A DNA stretch of 39,173 nt from JBKGYG01 sp046546235. GTDB taxonomy: Bacteria; Bacillota; Clostridia; Lachnospirales; DSM-24629. Below the pieces are notes generated by a model that did no database searches, was not told where the DNA came from, and saw only the letters and a list, made by a program, of their open reading frames with translations. Shown one piece after another: positions 1 through 8,480 of the stretch (position 1 is its first letter; each line of letters opens with the position of its first letter). A program made the position numbers and the translations under genes. The DNA lies in contig JBKGYG010000007.1 in assembly GCA_046546235.1 (NCBI GenBank), forward strand, positions 1-39,173, written 5' to 3'.

Positions 1-2291
1 GCAATTAATGTCACACCAACATCAGCAAAAACAGCTTCCCACATTGTAGTAATACCAAATGCACCTAGAATTAGGAAGAAAGCCTTAACTCCAAGGGCAA
101 AAATAATATTCTGAAAAACAATTCTCCTGGTTCTTCTAGCCATTTTAATAGCATCAACAAGATTGGAGGGCTTATCATTCATCAAAACAACATCGGCGGC
201 TTCAATAGCAGCATCTGAACCTAAACCACCCATAGCAATACCAACATCGGCTCTAGCTAAAACAGGAGCATCATTAATACCATCACCTACGAATAAAACA
301 GTACCTTTATCTTTACTTTGTTCTATCATTTCTAATTTTTCAACTTTTTGATCTGGTAATAACTCAGAATATACCTTAGTTAAACTAAGAGTTTTTCCTA
401 TGCTTTCAGCTACATCTTTACGATCACCTGTTAACATTATAGTTTCACTAACACCTAGAGATTTTAGACCTTTAATTGTTTCGATAGAATCTTCTTTTAT
501 CTCATCAGCAATGATAATATTACCCACATACTCATTATTAACAGCTATATGAACAATAGTTCCTATAATATTTGAGTCACTATATGATATACCTTCACGC
601 TCCATTAATTTTTTATTTCCGATAACTATTGTTTTATCTTCAAACTTCGCAATAATACCATGTCCAGATATTTCATCATAAAAAGTAACTTTTTCTTCAA
701 GGATGTCTTTATTATATTCATCTCTAATAGAGATAGCTATTGGATGAGTAGAAAAGGCTTCTCCATAAGCACCATACATTAGTAAATCTTTTTTTGTAAA
801 GCTATCAGAAGGATTAACTTTAATAACTTTAAAAACACCTTTTGTTAAGGTTCCTGTTTTATCAAATACAGCAATATCTACTTTGTTAAGAGCTTCAAGG
901 AAGTTTCCGCCCTTTATAAGAATCCCTTTTTTAGAAGCACCACCAATACCACCGAAGAAACCTAAAGGTATTGAGACAACTAAAGCACAAGGACAGGAAA
1001 TAACTAAGAATACAAGTGATCTATAAATCCATTGATTAAATGGCGACCCTGTAATAATTGGTGGTATTAATGCTAAAGCAAGTGCTGAGAAGACAACTAC
1101 AGGAGTATAATATCTTGCAAATTTTGATATAAATTGTTCTGTTGGTGCTTTTCTCGAACTAGCATTTTCAACTAAATCAAAGATTTTAGCTAAAGTAGAT
1201 TCAGAGAAAGGTTTTTTAACTTCAACAGTTAAAACACCATTCTTATTAATCATACCACTTAGAACTTCTTCCTTAACTTTAATCTTTCGTGGAACAGATT
1301 CTCCAGTTAGAGCAGAAGTATCTACCATTGATTCACCTTCAATAACTACACCATCAAGAGGTATTCTTTCGCCAGGTTTAACAATGATAATATCACCAAC
1401 ATTAACTCCCTCAGGATCAACACGTACTGTTTCACTATTTTTTTTAAGATTAGCATAATCAGGTCTCAGATCCATCAAAGAAGCGATTGAGCTTCTTGAA
1501 CGATTTACAGCCATATCTTGGAAGAATTCACCTATTTGATAAAATAACATAACAGCTACACCTTCTGGGAATTCTCCAATAGCTATGGCACCAATAGTAG
1601 CAATACTCATTAAAAAGTTTTCATCGAAAAATTGACCTCTAAGAATATTTTTACCAGCTCTTAATAATACAGCCCCACCTAATATAATATAACTCACAGT
1701 GTATAAGATTAGTTCAATTGTATTGTCAATATTTAGAAAGCGAGCAGTAAGAAAAAGCAATATACCCAAGGCAAGTTTATAAAGTTTTCCATTTGATTTA
1801 GCATCTTTATCATATGTAAGAGCTTCTTCAATTTCAACTGTAACCTCAGGTTCGATATCTTTTATAATTTTTTTAGCTTTAGTTATAATTTTATCGATGT
1901 CATTAACATTAGTTATTTCCAGAGTTAATTTACCAGTAGAAAAGTTTAAGTGAGCTTCTTTAACTCCTTCTATATTTTTTATCTTTTCTTCCATTTTATA
2001 ACCACAACTAGCACATATAATCCCTATAATTAGTAAGGTTTTCTTATTAGATGGTTCTATAATTTTCTCTTTAACAATAACATCAGGCTCATGTTTTGAT
2101 ATTATTTTCTTAATATCATTAAAAACAGTATCTACTAAATGTTGTTCTTTAATATCAATTATAAGAGTTTTATTTATAAAATTAAGTGTTGCTTTATTAA
2201 CACTATCTAATAAATTAACTTCATGTTCTATTTTGGCTGCACAATTAGCACAGTCTAAACCTTCAAGAACTAATTCATTATTCTGTTTCAT
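1..2291 (-). CDS. Zn/Cd/Pb-translocating P1B-type ATPase (3' end cut by window edge)
   Basis: Heavy-metal efflux P-type ATPase of the CadA/ZntA group; exports divalent soft metals across the cytoplasmic membrane using ATP. I read about 763 codons on the minus strand without a stop; only the last few tens of residues should be missing. Seen: N-terminal CANC at residues 14-17 (first metal-binding domain) and a second CASC at 93-96. The membrane metal site CPC lies at 433-435, followed by SIPLGFFGG, typical of clostridial Zn/Cd/Pb pumps rather than Cu pumps. The phosphorylation motif DKTGTLTKG has Asp477; an HPIA motif and GDGINDAP hinge follow. The ATG at 2291 has AAGGAGAG about 10 nt upstream. 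It lies 35 nt downstream of the arsR-type gene, almost certainly in one transcript. Family assignment is strong; the exact metal (Zn, Cd or Pb) is inferred. Confidence 0.95.
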   Translation of the reverse strand, partial: MKQNNELVLEGLDCANCAAKIEHEVNLLDSVNKATLNFINKTLIIDIKEQHLVDTVFNDIKKIISKHEPDVIVKEKIIEPSNKKTLLIIGIICASCGYKMEEKIKNIEGVKEAHLNFSTGKLTLEITNVNDIDKIITKAKKIIKDIEPEVTVEIEEALTYDKDAKSNGKLYKLALGILLFLTARFLNIDNTIELILYTVSYIILGGAVLLRAGKNILRGQFFDENFLMSIATIGAIAIGEFPEGVAVMLFYQIGEFFQDMAVNRSRSSIASLMDLRPDYANLKKNSETVRVDPEGVNVGDIIIVKPGERIPLDGVVIEGESMVDTSALTGESVPRKIKVKEEVLSGMINKNGVLTVEVKKPFSESTLAKIFDLVENASSRKAPTEQFISKFARYYTPVVVFSALALALIPPIITGSPFNQWIYRSLVFLVISCPCALVVSIPLGFFGGIGGASKKGILIKGGNFLEALNKVDIAVFDKTGTLTKGVFKVIKVNPSDSFTKKDLLMYGAYGEAFSTHPIAISIRDEYNKDILEEKVTFYDEISGHGIIAKFEDKTIVIGNKKLMEREGISYSDSNIIGTIVHIAVNNEYVGNIIIADEIKEDSIETIKGLKSLGVSETIMLTGDRKDVAESIGKTLSLTKVYSELLPDQKVEKLEMIEQSKDKGTVLFVGDGINDAPVLARADVGIAMGGLGSDAAIEAADVVLMNDKPSNLVDAIKMARRTRRIVFQNIIFALGVKAFFLILGAFGITTMWEAVFADVGVTLI

Positions 2292-2326
2292 AACGAGTCT
2301 CTCCTTTTTTATACGTATATTAGGAT

Positions 2327-2701
2327 TTATTTAATATATGATTCATTAACATGATCTAAACCTTGATCAAAGACTTGTTTAATGTGATCATCATCAAGAT
2401 TATAATAAACAACTTTACCTTCTCGACGATATTTAACTAACCTTGATTGCTTCAAAATTCTTAGCTGATGTGATATAGCTGATTGACTAATGCCAAGTAA
2501 AGCTGATAGGTCACATACACACATCTCTGAAACTGATAAAGCATAAAGAATACGGATACGAGTAGAATCTCCGAATACCTTAAAAAATTCAGCAAGCTCA
2601 AATAATTTTTCATCTACAGGCATTACATCCTTAACTTTATTTAAAATATCTTCGTGTAATATATTACAATTACAACTAGCAATAGAATCTTTATTTTTCA
2701 T
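2327..2701 (-). CDS. ArsR/SmtB-family metal-responsive repressor
   Basis: Winged-helix metal sensor, 124 aa, likely repressor of itself and the downstream ATPase; metal binding releases it from DNA. Two possible metal sites are visible. The first resembles the CadC alpha3N site: C10-N-C12 near the N terminus and C61-V-C63 in the EMCVCDL motif. The second resembles the CzrA/SmtB alpha5 site: D104-x-H106 and H117-xx-E120. The HTH is around residues 65-90 (LLGISQSAISHQLRILK), followed by the wing (GKVVYYNL). The ATG at 2701 has AAAGGAGGT 9 nt upstream. First gene of the arsR-ATPase operon. The metal specificity (Cd/Pb/Zn) is inference from the ligand pattern. Confidence 0.95.
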   Translation of the reverse strand: MKNKDSIASCNCNILHEDILNKVKDVMPVDEKLFELAEFFKVFGDSTRIRILYALSVSEMCVCDLSALLGISQSAISHQLRILKQSRLVKYRREGKVVYYNLDDDHIKQVFDQGLDHVNESYIK

Positions 2702-2725
2702 TAGTAAAACCTCCTTTTACAACTG

Positions 2726-2751
2726 AACATATGAACAAGTATTCATATGTT
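2726..2751. promoter_or_regulatory. ArsR/SmtB-type 12-2-12 operator
   Basis: Imperfect palindrome with left arm AACATATGAACA (2726-2737), centre AG and right arm TATTCATATGTT (2740-2751); 11 of 12 positions are symmetric. It has the 12-2-12 layout with a TGAA/TTCA core known for SmtB/CadC/CzrA operators. It lies just downstream of the -10 box of the minus-strand promoter, over the predicted transcription start, and about 25 nt before the repressor start codon. Binding there would block initiation. Confidence 0.88.
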
Positions 2752-2760
2752 ATTGGTTTC

Positions 2761-2789
2761 AGTATATATAATTATTTCCATTTTGTCAA
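2761..2789 (-). promoter_or_regulatory. Sigma-A promoter of the arsR-ATPase operon
   Basis: On the minus strand: -35 TTGACA (2784-2789), a 17-nt spacer and -10 TATACT (2761-2766). The predicted start at about 2754 falls at the edge of the operator palindrome. Confidence 0.88.
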
Positions 2790-2868
2790 ATGGTTTATTG
2801 AAATTTATCAAAGCTAATATAAGTCAATATATAGAATATTATCTTAAATCAAAAATCTAATCATATAA

Positions 2869-2896
2869 TTGCATTTTTTATACATTGTGATATAAT
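2869..2896 (+). promoter_or_regulatory. Candidate promoter, with a long leader, for the gene at 3083
   Basis: TTGCAT (2869-2874), a 16-nt spacer and TATAAT (2891-2896). It would give a leader of about 180 nt. I see no known riboswitch or intact ORF in 2897-3082. Together with the minus-strand promoter this accounts for the 2752-3082 gap. Confidence 0.5.
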
Positions 2897-3082
2897 TGTT
2901 AATTATCTAAGTGGTGTAAGTAGTCTGATTAGTGATAAGAAGTTATATACCAAAATAGCAAGAAAATGTGAAATTGAGGCTAGTGGAGGTGTATAATTAT
3001 CTACAGAAAAAAATCCTTGCATTACTATTATAATTATTATTGGAGAGTAGTATAAAAATATTTTATTAGGAGATGTTTGTTT

Positions 3083-3469
3083 ATGAGTGCTGCTTATTAC
3101 ATTAATTTAGAGAGAGAAGATTGTGGAATTGATTTAAATATAGACGGTAAAGGAATAGCTATAGAGATAGAAAAACTTGACGAGATTGCTGAAAAGATTG
3201 AAGTTACACCATTATCTAAATTCTTTAGTATTAATCAAGAGAGTATTATGGACTTATTAGGAGAAGAAGAGCTTGATATTGACTTAGGCGGTGAGTCTTG
3301 GTTTGAAGCAAAAGATGGGCTGAGAACTATAAAATCAATATTAATATACATAGAAGAAAATAATAAGAAAATAGAAGATATTACAAAACAAGACTTAAAG
3401 AATGTTCAACAAATACTGTCTGAAGCAGTAAATAAAAATATTAAATGGCATTTGGGAATTGATATTTGA
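3083..3469 (+). CDS. Uncharacterised conserved protein, 128 aa
   Basis: Small acidic protein of unknown function, with no signal peptide or membrane segment. The most recognisable stretch is PLSKFFSIN (residues ~43-51), followed by a run of acidic residues, then ESWFEAKDGL and an amphipathic, Lys/Glu-rich C-terminal half. I recall similar small hypothetical proteins with a PLxxFFS motif and a W-F-x-A-x-x-G-L motif in unrelated bacteria, but I know no function. The ATG at 3083 is preferred over the in-frame TTG at 3077 because AGGAG (3068-3072) sits at the right distance only for the ATG. Standalone gene between the metal operon and a decayed acetyltransferase. Confidence 0.75.
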   Translation: MSAAYYINLEREDCGIDLNIDGKGIAIEIEKLDEIAEKIEVTPLSKFFSINQESIMDLLGEEELDIDLGGESWFEAKDGLRTIKSILIYIEENNKKIEDITKQDLKNVQQILSEAVNKNIKWHLGIDI

Positions 3470-3536
3470 ATTTGTATAATATTGGTTAGCATATTTAAGT
3501 AATTGTTTTTAAAAGTATCTAAAAGGGGTTTGAATT

Positions 3537-3961
3537 TTGATAAAGATTAGACACGCTGATATTACAGAAAAGTATAAGACTTATAAATGGCTTTGTTTAT
3601 CTGATACAGCTCATATGCATATGGGGGAGCCAGATTATCCTGAGAGTCCTATACCAAGTTGGGAGGGATTTGAAGAGGGTTTTGAGGATTTTTATTATAA
3701 AGAAGAGACTAGGGAAAAAGGATCTGTTATGATCATAGAACAAAACGAAGAAGAGATAGGGTGTTTGTGTTATGCCTGTTTTCATCTAGAGCCACGAAAA
3801 GCTGAATTGGATATTTGGCTTAAAGAGAAGAAATACTGTGGCAAACAGTTGTAATAAGATGTTACCATAAAGGAAAAATAAAAGATATAGGTTTAAAAAC
3901 TTCTATAGCTAAAGACCTTGTTTGGTTTGTAATTGGAATAGAGCCAAATATAATATTATAA
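3537..3961 (+). pseudogene. Degraded GNAT-like N-acetyltransferase
   Basis: Starts at TTG 3537 with AAAAGGGG 8 nt upstream and reads 105 codons to a stop at 3854. The reading resembles the N-terminal half of a GNAT acetyltransferase: a variable N terminus, then VMIIEQNEEEIGCLCY and AELDIWLKEKKYCGKQ, which corresponds to strand beta4 and the start of the acetyl-CoA loop. In intact members this continues as a glycine-rich G-x-G loop and about 60 more residues. Here a stop follows at once. A different frame (3851-3961) carries a plausible C-terminal tail including DLVWFVIGIEPN. The acetyl-CoA-binding core seems deleted or frameshifted, so the product is probably inactive. The SLH gene starts 48 nt later. 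Confidence 0.65.
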
Positions 3962-4009
3962 ATTAAAATGAAAAAATTAAATAATTTAATAAGAAAGGGG
4001 TTTTTCTTA

Positions 4010-5623
4010 ATGAAAAAGAAAAAAAAGAAAATTATTTCAAAAGTACTCAGAGGGACTGTAGCAGTGTATGCTGCATTACTGGTAATGTTTCCTAATTTTA
4101 GTCAGGCCTTTGCTTCAGGTGGTTTTGATACTATTATAGTAAATAACATAGCAAAAGAGCCAGAAAAGGTAGGTGTAGATAGGGAAATATTGCAAGCAAA
4201 GACAGAAGAGGAGCTACGTGATGAATATGAGTCTATATTACTAGCATATGAAGATAGTATAAGTTCTGATATGTATAGATCATTATTTGCAGATGCTAGT
4301 TCAGGGAGCGTTCTTTATAATGAATTAAGCAGCTCTTATGATATAGGTAAGAACATTAAATCTCATAGAACAGTAAATGCATTAGTAAATTATTCAAAAC
4401 AGCAATACAAAGATTTAAATGGTTCGGAGTGGTATGCAAGGGATGTTGCATTAGGTTCAGCGTTAGGAATAACATATGGGTATCCTGATGGAACATTTAA
4501 ACCATCAAACAAAGTTACTAGATTAGAATTCTTATCTATGTTAAGTCGTGCAGCTAAAGGGAAAGGCGCTATGACATATCAAAAATATGAGTGGAATACA
4601 AATAATGGTAAAAAACCTTATCATGTGGATAGTGAAATAGCAAAAGATACATGGTATGAGACAGAATATGAAGTATTTGGGTCAGAGCTATTCCCAGAAG
4701 GAACATATACTAAAGAAGAATTAAACGAACCAATAACAAGATACGAAGCAGCATATTGGATATTTAAGGCATGGAAGTATGTAGATGGTGATAATGAAGC
4801 AGCAGATCAAGTTTTAGAATATGCATTAAAACCAGAAGTTAAAGGAATAAAGTTTTTTACAGATAATTATAGTATAAATGAAACTGAATTAACATTAAGT
4901 GAATTAAAAAATAAAGCAGGACAACATAGTAATTCAGCAGAGGAACAAGATTTTGGAGAATATTATATAAAGCCAGAGGACGTAAAAAGTGGAAAAGAAG
5001 GTACACCTGAATGGTATGCATTACAACCGATCTTTTTAGAAAGATGGGGTATTATTGCAGGTTATGAGGATGGAAGTTTCAAAGGGTATAATGAAATAAC
5101 AAGAGCCGAAGCTGTAGCTTTTATAAACAGATACTGCACACCAATATTAAGAACAGAGAATATAGAAAAATCTACAGAGGGCTATTTTTATAGTAAAACA
5201 GAATTAGAATTCTTTTTATCTAATCTTAAGTATCCAGATCATCCAGATGGCTATATAACAGATGAATATGGGAATTATGTAGTTTATGATAGGGGTGATG
5301 TAAGTGGTTTAACAGATGAAGAAGCGGCAGAAATGGAGATTTATCCTGAAATTTCAATAACAGACAAATTAAATGGAAAAAACGCGAATAGAGCAGATTG
5401 CAATATACTTCTTGACTTTGAGTTCAAAACAGAATTACAATTGCAAGCAACATGGGATTTCTTAGCAGCGAACTATGGTACTAGTATCGCAGATGAAATT
5501 ATGTCTTATGTAGAGAAGCACGATCATCCAGACGATTTTGTTGATATTAGAAACAAGAGCATAGGCAACAAAAAAGTTTATATAAGCGAGTCCTTTACAG
5601 GTTTTGAAATAAGAATATTTTAA
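4010..5623 (+). CDS. Secreted SLH-domain (S-layer-anchored) protein
   Basis: 537-aa exported cell-wall protein. The start is ATG 4010, with AAAGGGG 9 nt upstream; an in-frame ATG 42 nt earlier has no ribosome binding site. Signal peptide: a run of Lys, a hydrophobic core (VAVYAALLVMFP) and a probable cleavage site after AFA (residue ~35). Three SLH-like repeats are seen: WYARDVALGSALGITYGYPDGTF...TRLEFLSM; a more divergent ELFPEGTY...PITRYEAAYWIFKAWK; and FLERWGIIAGYEDGSF...TRAEAVAFINRY. SLH domains bind pyruvylated secondary cell-wall polymer in Bacillota. The rest has no domain I recognise. It is followed 14 nt later by a small secreted ORF and is probably cotranscribed with it. Confidence 0.88.
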   Translation: MKKKKKKIISKVLRGTVAVYAALLVMFPNFSQAFASGGFDTIIVNNIAKEPEKVGVDREILQAKTEEELRDEYESILLAYEDSISSDMYRSLFADASSGSVLYNELSSSYDIGKNIKSHRTVNALVNYSKQQYKDLNGSEWYARDVALGSALGITYGYPDGTFKPSNKVTRLEFLSMLSRAAKGKGAMTYQKYEWNTNNGKKPYHVDSEIAKDTWYETEYEVFGSELFPEGTYTKEELNEPITRYEAAYWIFKAWKYVDGDNEAADQVLEYALKPEVKGIKFFTDNYSINETELTLSELKNKAGQHSNSAEEQDFGEYYIKPEDVKSGKEGTPEWYALQPIFLERWGIIAGYEDGSFKGYNEITRAEAVAFINRYCTPILRTENIEKSTEGYFYSKTELEFFLSNLKYPDHPDGYITDEYGNYVVYDRGDVSGLTDEEAAEMEIYPEISITDKLNGKNANRADCNILLDFEFKTELQLQATWDFLAANYGTSIADEIMSYVEKHDHPDDFVDIRNKSIGNKKVYISESFTGFEIRIF

Positions 5624-5637
5624 AGGGAGGGTAACAG

Positions 5638-5856
5638 ATGTCTTTTAAATATAAGACAGTATTAAGTTTATTGTTGATAATTAACATATTAAGTATTGTA
5701 GTTTTAGCAGATGAGGTTTCAGACTTACCAGATTTTAATACAGTTAATGTGGAATTAGAATATGAGGATCCTGTATTTGATGTAATGAATAAATTTGTAC
5801 TTGGAAATAAAATCGAAATGTATAATAATACAATTCAGGAGGAATCATTTGAATAG
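5638..5856 (+). CDS. Small secreted/lipid-facing peptide, 72 aa, unknown
   Basis: ATG 5638 is preceded by AAAGGGAGGG, a strong site. The N terminus is a signal-peptide-like segment (KTVLSLLLIINILSIVVLADE), with possible cleavage after VLA. The mature part is about 47 residues and acidic. No family recognised. It lies 14 nt after the SLH gene and overlaps the next ORF by 8 nt, so it may be translationally coupled on both sides. Confidence 0.6.
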   Translation: MSFKYKTVLSLLLIINILSIVVLADEVSDLPDFNTVNVELEYEDPVFDVMNKFVLGNKIEMYNNTIQEESFE

Positions 5857-6019
5857 ATTAAGGAGTTTAGTTGACAAAGATGATTTTAATATATTTCATA
5901 CTGATAAGAGCAGCATTACAAAATCAGTAAAAGGGGATTTGCTGTTAAATAGAGAGGTATATAAATTTAAGGTGTCTCAGCAGGCTCTAAGCTCTTTGAA
6001 TTCTATGTTAGAGAATTAA
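5849..6019 (+). CDS. Small hypothetical protein, 56 aa
   Basis: TTG start at 5849 with CAGGAGGA 7 nt upstream, inside the end of the preceding peptide gene (overlap 5849-5856). The product begins MNRLRSLVDKDDF; it is basic, without a signal peptide, and unrelated to any family I know. A terminator hairpin follows 22 nt after the stop, which supports a real gene end here. An upstream in-frame ATG at 5795 has no ribosome binding site. Confidence 0.5.
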   Translation: MNRLRSLVDKDDFNIFHTDKSSITKSVKGDLLLNREVYKFKVSQQALSSLNSMLEN

Positions 6020-6041
6020 TGAAATAATCTGGTATGATAAG

Positions 6042-6070
6042 AGCGCTTACAAAATAGGTAAGCGCTTTTT
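6042..6070 (+). terminator. Rho-independent terminator after the SLH gene group
   Basis: Perfect 9-bp stem AGCGCTTAC / GTAAGCGCT (6042-6050, 6058-6066), 7-nt loop and T-run to 6070. Confidence 0.9.
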
Positions 6071-6096
6071 GGGTGTTATTGAAAATTACTTTATAG

Positions 6097-6125
6097 TTTA
6101 ACTCTAAACAATTAAATGATATAAT
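6097..6125 (+). promoter_or_regulatory. Candidate promoter of topB
   Basis: TTTAAC (6097-6102), a 17-nt spacer and a perfect TATAAT (6120-6125), 41 nt before the topoisomerase start. The -35 box is weak. Confidence 0.5.
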
Positions 6126-6165
6126 TAATACTATTAATAAAGTATTATTTTGAAAGTGTGATTAG

Positions 6166-8478
6166 ATGAGTAAGTCTTTATATATAGCAGAAAAACCAAG
6201 TGTTGCCATTGAGTTTGCAAAGGCATTAAAACTTAATACTAATAGAAAAGATGGATATTTAGAGTCAAATGACTCTATAATTACTTGGTGTGTAGGGCAC
6301 TTAGTAAGTATGAGTTATCCAGAAAAGTATGATCAAAAATTTAAAAGATGGCGCTTAGAAACATTGCCATTTCTTCCAAAAGAATATAAATATGAAGTTA
6401 TTAAAAATGTGAATAAACAGTTTAATATTGTAAAAACACTTTTAACTAGAAAAGATGTAGATACTATCTATGTATGTACTGACTCTGGAAGAGAAGGAGA
6501 ATACATTTATCGTCTTGTAGATAAAATGGTAGGTGTTGATGGAAAAGATAAAAAAAGGGTATGGATTGATTCTCAGACAGAGGAAGAAATAATTAGAGGA
6601 ATAAAAACTGCTAAAACATTATCTGAATATGATAATTTATCAGAATCTGCATATCTAAGAGCAAAAGAAGATTATCTAATGGGAATTAATTTTTCAAGAT
6701 TATTAACATTACAGTATGGACCGTCTATTAGTGAGTTTATAGGGACTAGATATACAGTGATTGCTGTTGGACGTGTTATGACTTGTGTGTTAGGTATGAT
6801 TGTAAAGCGAGAAAGAGAAATTCGTAATTTTGTTAAGACTCCTTTTTATAAAGTAAATGCATCATTTAAATATAGAGACTTAATGTATGAAGGAGAATGG
6901 AAAGCAGTAGAAGGGTCCGAATATTTTAATTCTCCATTACTAGATAGAGAAAACGGGTTTAAGAAAGAAGATGATGCAATAAATTTAATTGAATGGTTAA
7001 AAGAAGATAATGAGCCTACACAAGCTGTTATTGACCAGGTAAATCGTAAAAAAGAGAAAAAAACACCACCTTTATTATATAATTTAGCAGAATTACAGAA
7101 TGAATGTTCAAAAAGATTTAAACTAAGTCCAGACGAAACATTAAAAGTGACCCAAGAATTGTATGAAAAAAAACTAGTTACCTATCCAAGAACGGATGCA
7201 AGGGTTTTATCCACGGCAGTAGCTAAAGAAATATATAAAAATATAAAAGGGTTAGCTAATTATTCAGTTCTTAAAGAAGAAGCGCAGACTGTTTTAATTA
7301 ATGAGAAATATAAAGGAATAAGCAGAACTAAATATGTAAATGATAAAATGATAACAGATCACTATGCGATAATTCCAACTGGACAAGGACTAGGAAGTTT
7401 AGCTAGGTTAGCGCCAACGGTACGAAATATATATGAGTTAATAAGCAGAAGGTTTTTAGCAATTTTTTATCCACCTGCTATTTATCAAAAGTTATCTATA
7501 ATAACTAATATTAAAAGTGAGAAGTTTTTTACATCATTTAAAGTATGTATTGATGAAGGATTTCAGACGGTTATTAATCCGACTAATGATAAAAAAGAAA
7601 ATGAAGTTGATCTGAATATATATAAACAACTTAAAAAAGGAACGTCTTTAATAGCTGAAGATTTAGAAGTTAAAACAGGTGAAACCACACCGCCTAAGAG
7701 ATACAATTCAGGTACAATTATACTGGCAATGGAAAATGCAGGACAACTTATTGAAGACGATGAATTAAGAGAGCAAATTAAAGGGAGTGGGATTGGTACT
7801 AGTGCTACTAGATCTGAGATTCTTAAAAAACTTATACATATAAAATATATATCTTTAAAAAAGAAGACTCAAACATTAACCCCTACAGGTTTAGGTGAGA
7901 TGATCTACGATGTTGTTGAAAACTCTATCAGTTCACTACTTAACCCAGAGTTAACAGCTAGTTGGGAAAAGGGATTAAACCTAGTAGCTGACGGAGAAAT
8001 ACACTCGGATGAGTATATGAAAAAGCTAGAGGCTTACATAAGAAATAAAGTGAATCGAGTAAAAGAGGTGCGTAATCAAAAAGACCTAGCTATAAAGTTT
8101 GGTCAAATACCAAAGTCATCTATTGTAAATCATAAGAAAAAATCAAGTAAGAAAACTAGTAAAGTTAAAAAAGGCTCAGGTATTTGTAGTTGTTTTGCTT
8201 GTGACACAGGGGAGATTTTCGAAAATACAAAAGCATTTTACTGTAGCAATTGGAGAGATGGTTGTAAATTCTCCATTTGGAAAAATTCATTAGAGAGATA
8301 TGGTCAAAAAGTTGATAAAGAACTAATAGTTAAATTAAGCAAAGATAAAGTATTGAAAGATGTAACAATAACCCTTCCTCAAACAATGGAAAAAGGTGTT
8401 GCTGATCTTGAATTAAGAAATGACAATAGTGGAGCTTTTGAATTGAAGAATTTTAAGAGATTAGAAGAGAGTAAATAG
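6166..8478 (+). CDS. topB: DNA topoisomerase III (type IA)
   Basis: 770-aa type IA topoisomerase; nicks one DNA strand through a 5'-phosphotyrosine, passes another strand and reseals, helping decatenation and recombination-intermediate processing. Seen: N-terminal Toprim domain (IAEKPSVA with Glu9; second motif TDSGREGE at 105-112) and the active-site motif LVTYPRTDAR with Tyr340. Further conserved central motifs are ITDHYAIIPT and GSGIGTSATR. A C-terminal zinc-ribbon-like module (C-x-C-xx-C ... FYCSNWRDGCKFSIWKN) lies near residues 675-710. The second Asp of the classical D-x-D Toprim pair is Gly108 here, a variant I associate with Bacillota topoisomerase III copies, some on mobile elements. 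Start ATG 6166 has only a weak ribosome binding site. Standalone gene, own promoter. Confidence 0.93.
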   Translation: MSKSLYIAEKPSVAIEFAKALKLNTNRKDGYLESNDSIITWCVGHLVSMSYPEKYDQKFKRWRLETLPFLPKEYKYEVIKNVNKQFNIVKTLLTRKDVDTIYVCTDSGREGEYIYRLVDKMVGVDGKDKKRVWIDSQTEEEIIRGIKTAKTLSEYDNLSESAYLRAKEDYLMGINFSRLLTLQYGPSISEFIGTRYTVIAVGRVMTCVLGMIVKREREIRNFVKTPFYKVNASFKYRDLMYEGEWKAVEGSEYFNSPLLDRENGFKKEDDAINLIEWLKEDNEPTQAVIDQVNRKKEKKTPPLLYNLAELQNECSKRFKLSPDETLKVTQELYEKKLVTYPRTDARVLSTAVAKEIYKNIKGLANYSVLKEEAQTVLINEKYKGISRTKYVNDKMITDHYAIIPTGQGLGSLARLAPTVRNIYELISRRFLAIFYPPAIYQKLSIITNIKSEKFFTSFKVCIDEGFQTVINPTNDKKENEVDLNIYKQLKKGTSLIAEDLEVKTGETTPPKRYNSGTIILAMENAGQLIEDDELREQIKGSGIGTSATRSEILKKLIHIKYISLKKKTQTLTPTGLGEMIYDVVENSISSLLNPELTASWEKGLNLVADGEIHSDEYMKKLEAYIRNKVNRVKEVRNQKDLAIKFGQIPKSSIVNHKKKSSKKTSKVKKGSGICSCFACDTGEIFENTKAFYCSNWRDGCKFSIWKNSLERYGQKVDKELIVKLSKDKVLKDVTITLPQTMEKGVADLELRNDNSGAFELKNFKRLEESK

Positions 8479-8480
8479 AA

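Noticed and set aside
2932..3000. Possible remnant of a Spo0A-like C-terminal domain (DKKLYTKIARKCEIEAS)
   Set aside because: Only about 17 residues with loose similarity and no continuation up- or downstream; not enough to call a pseudogene.
3968..4009. Upstream ATG start of the SLH gene
   Set aside because: No ribosome binding site before 3968, whereas 4010 has AAAGGGG at the right distance and gives a normal signal peptide.
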